DNA from: Crossiella sp. S99.2
GTDB taxonomy: Bacteria; Actinomycetota; Actinomycetes; Mycobacteriales; Pseudonocardiaceae
Assembly: GCF_023094165.1 (NCBI RefSeq)
Contig: NZ_JALMDK010000004.1
Location: 1 to 64,000, forward strand
DNA: 64,000 nt
Direction of reading: 5' to 3'
The notes under the pieces were generated by a model. That model worked only from the letters and a program-made list of their open reading frames with translations, searched no databases and was not told where the DNA came from. Numbering within the stretch: position 1 is the stretch's first letter; each line of letters starts with the position of its first letter. Of the stretch, positions 59,517 through 64,000 are shown piece by piece. Position numbers and translations under genes: made by a program.

Positions 59517-61115
59517 TCACATCCGGAAGACGCCGAAGTTCCTGGTGCCGCTGACTTGTGCACTGTGGATAGTCGAGAGGCAGATGCCGAGCACGGTCCT
59601 GGTGTCCCGTGGGTCGATCACACCGTCGTCGTAGAGCCGCCCGGACAGGAACGGCGCCAGCGACTGCGCCTCGATCTGCCCTTCCACCATGGCCCGCAGG
59701 TTCTTGTCCGCCTCGTCGTCGTACGGTGCGCCCTTGGCCATCGCGGCTTGTCTGGCCACAATGGACAGCACTCCGGCGAGCTGAGCGGGTCCCATCACCG
59801 CGGATTTGGCGTTGGGCCAGGTGAACAGGAACCGGGGATCGTAGGCCCGCCCGCACATGCCGTAGTTGCCGGCGCCGTAGGAGGCGCCCAGCACCACGGT
59901 CAGGTGCGGCACGGTGCTGTTGGACACCGCGTTGATCATCATCGCGCCGTGTTTGATGATCCCGGCCTGCTCGTATTCCTTGCCGACCATGTAGCCGGTG
60001 GTGTTCTGCAGGAAGATCAGCGGCACGTCGGCGGTGTTGGCGAGCTGGATGAACTGGGTGGCCTTCTGTGCCTCGGCGCTGAAGAGCACGCCGCGCGCGT
60101 TGGCCAGGATGCCCACCGGGTAGCCGTGCAGGCTGGCCCACCCGGTGACCAGGCTGGTGCCGTAGCGGGGTTTGAACTCGTCGAACTCCGAGCCGTCGAC
60201 CAGCCGCGCGATCACCTCCCGCGGGTCGAACGGCAACCGCAGGTCACTCGGCGCGATGCCCAGCAGATCCTCGGTGTCGTAACGGGGTTCGACCACCGCG
60301 CGGCCCGGTCCCGGCCCGAGTTTGCGCCAGTTAAGCCGGGCCACGATGTCCCGCCCGATCCGCAGCGCGTCCCGTTCGTCCTCGGCGAGGTGGTCGGCGA
60401 GTCCGGAGACGGCGGCGTGCATTTCCGCGCCGCCGAGTTCCTCGTCGTCGGATTCCTCGCCGGTGGCCATCTTCACCAGTGGCGGCCCGCCGAGGAAGAC
60501 CTTGGCCTGCTGTTTGACCATCACCACGTGGTCGGACATGCCGGGGATGTAGGCGCCGCCGGCGGTGGAGTTGCCGAACACCAGGGTGATGGTGGGCAGT
60601 CCGGCGGCCGAGGCCCTGGTGAGGTCGCGGAACATCCGCCCGCCGGGGATGAAGATCTCGCTCTGGCTGGGCAGGTCGGCGCCGCCGGATTCGACCAGGC
60701 TGAGCACGGGCAGCCGGTTGGCCACCGCGATGTCCATGGCCCGGAAGGATTTCTTCAGTGTCCACGGGTTGCTGGCCCCGCCGCGCACGGTCGGGTCGTT
60801 GGCGGTGATCAGGCACTCGACACCGTTGACCACGCCGATCCCGGCGACCAGGCTGGCCCCGACGGTGTAGTCGGTGCCCCAGGCCGCCAGGGGCGAGAGT
60901 TCCAGGAACGCGGTGTCCTCGTCGATGAGCAGTTCGATGCGTTCCCTCGGCAGCAGTTTGCCGCGTTTGTGGTGCCGGTCCACGTATTTGGCGCCGCCAC
61001 CGGCGAGGGCCTTGGCGTGTTCGGTGTCCAGCGCGGCCAGTTTGGCCAGCATGGCCTCCCGGTTCGCCAGGTGCTCCACTGCCGCGGTGTCCACTGTGGA
61101 CTTCAGGACGGTCAT
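59517..61115 (-). CDS. Acyl-CoA carboxylase beta subunit (carboxyltransferase)
   Basis: A carboxyltransferase of 532 residues, the partner of the adjacent alpha subunit. Two crotonase-like halves are visible. The N-half has GTDYTVGASLVAGIG and VFGNSTAGGAYIPGMSD (oxyanion and CoA sites). The C-half has FLQNTTGYMVGKEYE and LGASYGAGNYGMCGRAY. The sequence is of the methylcrotonoyl/geranyl-CoA carboxylase group rather than AccD. ATG at 61113-61115 overlaps the dehydrogenase stop as ATGA; the frame is open upstream, but only as the antisense shadow. Confidence 0.95.
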   Translation of the reverse strand: MTVLKSTVDTAAVEHLANREAMLAKLAALDTEHAKALAGGGAKYVDRHHKRGKLLPRERIELLIDEDTAFLELSPLAAWGTDYTVGASLVAGIGVVNGVECLITANDPTVRGGASNPWTLKKSFRAMDIAVANRLPVLSLVESGGADLPSQSEIFIPGGRMFRDLTRASAAGLPTITLVFGNSTAGGAYIPGMSDHVVMVKQQAKVFLGGPPLVKMATGEESDDEELGGAEMHAAVSGLADHLAEDERDALRIGRDIVARLNWRKLGPGPGRAVVEPRYDTEDLLGIAPSDLRLPFDPREVIARLVDGSEFDEFKPRYGTSLVTGWASLHGYPVGILANARGVLFSAEAQKATQFIQLANTADVPLIFLQNTTGYMVGKEYEQAGIIKHGAMMINAVSNSTVPHLTVVLGASYGAGNYGMCGRAYDPRFLFTWPNAKSAVMGPAQLAGVLSIVARQAAMAKGAPYDDEADKNLRAMVEGQIEAQSLAPFLSGRLYDDGVIDPRDTRTVLGICLSTIHSAQVSGTRNFGVFRM

Positions 61116-62269
61116 GCCGTGTACCCCAATCGCCGCGCGGCCAGATCGGCGAGCACCTCGCTGGCGCCGCCGCCGATGCCCAGGATGCGCGCGTCCCGGT
61201 AGTGCCGTTCCACCTCGGCCTCCCGCATGTACCCGAATCCGCCGTGCAGCTGTACCGCCGCGTCCACCACGTGCGCGCACGCGGCCACGGCGGCGTTCTT
61301 GGCCAGGCACACCTCGGCCACCACTTCCTGTCCGGCGGCGGCGCGGGCCGCGACCGAGCGGGTGTAGGTGCGGGCCAGTTCGATCCGTTGCGTCATCTCG
61401 ACCAGTTGATGCCGCACCACCTGCCGACTGACCAGTGGCCGCCCGAAGGTTTCGCGGGCTTTCACCCACTGCACGCTGAGGTCCAAACACCGTTGCGCGG
61501 TGGCGTAAGCCTGCACGGCCAGGGTGATCCGCTCGTGTTGGAACTGCCGCATCATCTCGGCGAATCCGGCGTTCTCCGCGCCGACCAGGTTGGCCACCGG
61601 CACCCGCGCGTCCACAAAGGACAGTTCGGCGGTGTCCGAGCAGTGCCAGCCCAGTTTCTCCAGTCGCCTGCTCACGGTGAACCCGGGGGTGCCGCGTTCC
61701 ACCACCAGGAGGCTGACCCCGCCGTACCCGGCCTCGCCGGTGCGCACCGCGGTGGTGACAAAGTCGGCGCGTGCGCCGGAGGTGATGTAGGTCTTGGCCC
61801 CGTTGACCACAAAATGGTCGCCGTCCCGCACCGCGACGGTGCGCAGCGCGGCCACATCCGACCCGCCGTCGGGTTCGGTGACACCCAGCGAGCCGATCTT
61901 CTCCCCGGCCAGGGTGGGTCGCACGAACCGGTCGATCAGCTCCGGGCCACCGGCGGACACGATGTGCGGCAACGCGATGCCGTGGGTGAACAGCGCGGCG
62001 AGCAGCCCGGAGGACCCGCCTGCGTGCAGCACTTCCTCGTTGACCACCACCATGTCGAGGAGGTCACCGCCGCTGCCGCCGACCTCCTCGGGGAAACCGA
62101 TGCCCAGCAACCCGATCCCGGCGGCGGCCTTATGCAGTGACCGCGGCACTTCGCCGTCACGTTCCCACTGGGCCAGCTGCGGCACGGCTTCGCGCTGCAC
62201 GAACTTGCGCACGGTCTCCCGCAGCGTTCGCCGCTCGGGTGTCTCGAAGGGGTCCAGGATCTCGCTCAC
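61112..62269 (-). CDS. Acyl-CoA dehydrogenase
   Basis: A 385-residue FAD enzyme (isovaleryl- or citronellyl-CoA dehydrogenase-like). It shows LGVTEPDGGSDVAALRT for flavin binding, GHxxxDTAEL-type substrate contact (GWHCSDTAELSF), QFQHERITLAVQAYA, and the C-terminal QLHGGFGYMREAEVERHYRDAR. The GTG at 62267-62269 overlaps the AtuA-like stop by four bases with GGAGGT six bases upstream; a GTG one codon earlier is possible. It is the first oxidation step in the operon. Confidence 0.94.
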   Translation of the reverse strand: MSEILDPFETPERRTLRETVRKFVQREAVPQLAQWERDGEVPRSLHKAAAGIGLLGIGFPEEVGGSGGDLLDMVVVNEEVLHAGGSSGLLAALFTHGIALPHIVSAGGPELIDRFVRPTLAGEKIGSLGVTEPDGGSDVAALRTVAVRDGDHFVVNGAKTYITSGARADFVTTAVRTGEAGYGGVSLLVVERGTPGFTVSRRLEKLGWHCSDTAELSFVDARVPVANLVGAENAGFAEMMRQFQHERITLAVQAYATAQRCLDLSVQWVKARETFGRPLVSRQVVRHQLVEMTQRIELARTYTRSVAARAAAGQEVVAEVCLAKNAAVAACAHVVDAAVQLHGGFGYMREAEVERHYRDARILGIGGGASEVLADLAARRLGYTA

Positions 62270-63960
62270 CACAACACCTCCGGCACTTCGACGACTCGGG
62301 CCCGCAGCCATTCGCCCAGGGCTTTGGCCTGGGGGTCGAACCGGGTCGAGGAGGCCACCCCGTCCCCGAGCAGGCCGCGGATGACGAAGTTCACCGCGCG
62401 CAGGTTCGGCAGCGCGTGCCGTTCCACCGTCAGCTCGGCGCATTCCGGCAGCAGTTCCTTGAGCCGGGCCACGGTCAGGTGGTGGAACAGCCACCGATAC
62501 GCGGGTTCGGAGCGGACCCACACGCCGAGGTTGGCGTCCCCGCCCTTGTCCCCGGACCGGGCCCCGGCGATCCGGCCGAGCGGCCCGCGCCGGGTGTTCT
62601 CATGCCCACCGAAGGGCACGGGATCGGTGCCCGCCAAGGGTTCCACCGGCCCAGCGGTGGCCACCGGGGGCTCTTCGACCTCGATCCGGGTCCCGTCCGG
62701 GAGCACCGCGAGCTGCCGCACCTCGGCGCGGTCGACGTAGGCGGCCGAGTACACCCCGAACGGCGTGCCGTCACCGGGTGGCGCGGTGACGTGGAATCCG
62801 GGGTAGGAGGCCAGCGCGAGTTCGATGGCCGACCGGGAGAACGCCTTGACCCGCTGGGGGTCGGCGTCCTTGATGGTGGCGTGCAGCAGGGCGCTGGCGG
62901 TCTCCTCGGTGTCCGCGTCGGCCCGGTCGGTGCGGGCCAGGGTCCAGGTCAGCCCGTCCGCGCCGAGGGCGTCCTCCAGTTGCGCCCGCACCAGCTCGGC
63001 CTTGCGCTGCACGTCAAGTCCACAGAGGACGAACGTGGTGGAGTTGCGGAAGCCGCCCAACCGGTTCAGGCACACCTTCAGCCGTTCCGGCGGCGCGACC
63101 CCGGTGACCCCGTGGATCCGCACCCGGTCCGGCCCGGCGTCTTCAAGCTGGATGGTGTCGAACCGGGTGGTGACATCGGGGCCGGGGTAGGCGGGTTCGG
63201 CGATCTCGTAGAGCAGTTGCGCGGTCACGGTGTCCACGGTGACCGCGCCACCGGTGCCCGGGTGTTTGGTGATCACCGAGCTGCCGTCGGCGGCGATCTC
63301 CGCGATCGGGAACCCGGGCCGCCGCGGATCGTCAAGATCGGCGAAGAAGGCGAAATTGCCCCCAGTGGCCTGGGTTCCGCATTCCAGGACGTGCCCGGCC
63401 ACGGTGGCCCCGGCCAGGGCGTCCCAGTCCTGGCGGTCCCAGCCGAAGTGCGCGGCCGCGGGCCCGACCACCAGGGAGGCGTCGGTGACCCGTCCGGTGA
63501 CCACCACATCGGCCCCGGCGCGCAGGCAGTCCGCGATGCCCCAGGCGCCGAGGTAGGCGTTGGCGGTCAACGGTTCGCCGAAGCCCAGCTCCGCCGCCCG
63601 CCCGCGCAGGTCGTCGCCTTCGACGTGCCCGACCCGCACGGCCAGTCCCAGCCGCTCGGCCAAGGTCCGCAACGCCGCGGCCAGCCCGGCCGGGTTGAGG
63701 CCACCGGCGTTGGTGACGATCTTGACCCCGCGTTCCAGGGCCACCCCAAGGCACTCCTCCAGCTGCCGGGGGAAGGTGCGCGCGTAGCCGAGCGCCGGGT
63801 CCTTGAGCCGGTCCCGGCCCAGGATCAGCATGGTCAGTTCGGCAAGATAGTCGCCGGTGAGGATATGCAGTTCGCCGTCATATAGTTGCTCGCGAACCGC
63901 GCTGAACCGGTCGCCGTAGAAGCCGGAGGCGTTCCCGATCCGCAGCACCTGGTCAGGCAT
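62266..63960 (-). CDS. Acyclic terpene utilization AtuA family protein
   Basis: This 564-residue protein belongs to the DUF1446/AtuA family, required for growth of Pseudomonas on citronellol and geraniol; its biochemical role is unproven. Family segments are RIGNASGFYGDR at the N terminus, KIVTNAGGLNP, DVVVTGRVTDASL, ECGTQATGGNF, and the C-terminal half with GARSGDKGGDANLGVW. It leads directly into the dehydrogenase-carboxylase genes by a four-base overlap. The ATG may be coupled to a gene entering from beyond 64000. Confidence 0.9.
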   Translation of the reverse strand: MPDQVLRIGNASGFYGDRFSAVREQLYDGELHILTGDYLAELTMLILGRDRLKDPALGYARTFPRQLEECLGVALERGVKIVTNAGGLNPAGLAAALRTLAERLGLAVRVGHVEGDDLRGRAAELGFGEPLTANAYLGAWGIADCLRAGADVVVTGRVTDASLVVGPAAAHFGWDRQDWDALAGATVAGHVLECGTQATGGNFAFFADLDDPRRPGFPIAEIAADGSSVITKHPGTGGAVTVDTVTAQLLYEIAEPAYPGPDVTTRFDTIQLEDAGPDRVRIHGVTGVAPPERLKVCLNRLGGFRNSTTFVLCGLDVQRKAELVRAQLEDALGADGLTWTLARTDRADADTEETASALLHATIKDADPQRVKAFSRSAIELALASYPGFHVTAPPGDGTPFGVYSAAYVDRAEVRQLAVLPDGTRIEVEEPPVATAGPVEPLAGTDPVPFGGHENTRRGPLGRIAGARSGDKGGDANLGVWVRSEPAYRWLFHHLTVARLKELLPECAELTVERHALPNLRAVNFVIRGLLGDGVASSTRFDPQAKALGEWLRARVVEVPEVLW

Positions 63961-64000
63961 TGAACTGCCCGGGTTCGCGGTCGGCTCCGGGCGGTCCGGC
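63953..64000 (-). CDS. Possible 3' end of an upstream gene, cut by the window edge
   Basis: On the minus strand one frame from the edge runs fifteen codons (ending REPGQFNA) to a TGA at 63953-63955, overlapping the AtuA-like start by eight bases. Such overlaps are the rule in this operon, so it may be the tail of another catabolic or regulatory gene. The fragment is too short to identify. Confidence 0.35.
   Translation of the reverse strand, partial: AGPPGADREPGQFNA

Overview
The window is about 72% GC with dense GTG/ATG starts and frequent 4-base gene overlaps. Its gene content is typical of an actinomycete, most likely Pseudonocardiales (Actinosynnema/Crossiella/Amycolatopsis-like); this placement is inferred from synteny and protein character. 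No rRNA, tRNA, CRISPR, phage or IS gene was seen. All positions are read by eye and no searches were run.

Layout. (1) 0.2-13 kb, minus strand: two tightly coupled housekeeping operons. The first is pyrR-pyrB-pyrC-(PH-like membrane protein)-carA-carB-pyrF for UMP synthesis. The second is mihF-gmk-rpoZ-coaBC, followed by metK. A secreted phosphodiesterase gene sits upstream of pyrR. (2) 14.9-23 kb: bldD, the c-di-GMP-responsive developmental regulator, then nusB-efp-pepQ, a small membrane protein, two GNAT acetyltransferases, the aroC-aroK-aroB-aroQ operon and an A24 prepilin peptidase. (3) 23.6-24.9 kb: a G-rich, repeat-rich stretch of 1.2 kb without a convincing gene. (4) 24.9-29.1 kb: a GlcNAc/glucose-type PTS (split EIIB-EIIA divergent from gntR-EIIC-HPr) with a DasR-type operator between the arms, then a secreted SGNH hydrolase with two TTA codons. 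(5) 29-37 kb, minus strand: aroE, mltG, ruvX, alaS, DUF6167, DUF948 and rarA. (6) 37-54.6 kb: accessory and lifestyle genes. These are a uridine-kinase-like protein, a Tat-exported PhoD phosphatase, a 1193-residue subtilase, a metallophosphoesterase, two PLP aminotransferases, an SGNH hydrolase, an APH-like protein, a DUF389 protein, aspS, a zinc alcohol dehydrogenase and a ThrE exporter. (7) 54.7-64 kb, minus strand: a catabolic operon running AtuA-like, acyl-CoA dehydrogenase, acyl-CoA carboxylase beta and alpha, acyl-CoA dehydrogenase, acyl-CoA ligase. It probably activates, dehydrogenates and carboxylates a branched or terpenoid acyl chain.

Regions 1, 2 and 5 form the conserved actinobacterial metK-bldD-alaS block. 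The phosphodiesterase and the PTS/hydrolase cassette look like insertions in it.

The most unusual signals are non-coding. Two 117-bp copies of an intergenic element (99-215 and 54604-54720) match at 97 of 117 bases without gaps, and one copy is bounded by perfect 31-bp inverted arms. A 13-base palindrome, GTCCACTGTGGAC, recurs far more often than base composition predicts. Minisatellites with a 15-bp period lie in the tails of aroK and the DUF6167 gene and in the alaS-ruvX gap. The 23.7-24.5 kb stretch carries G-quadruplex runs, tandem repeats and a perfect DnaA box.
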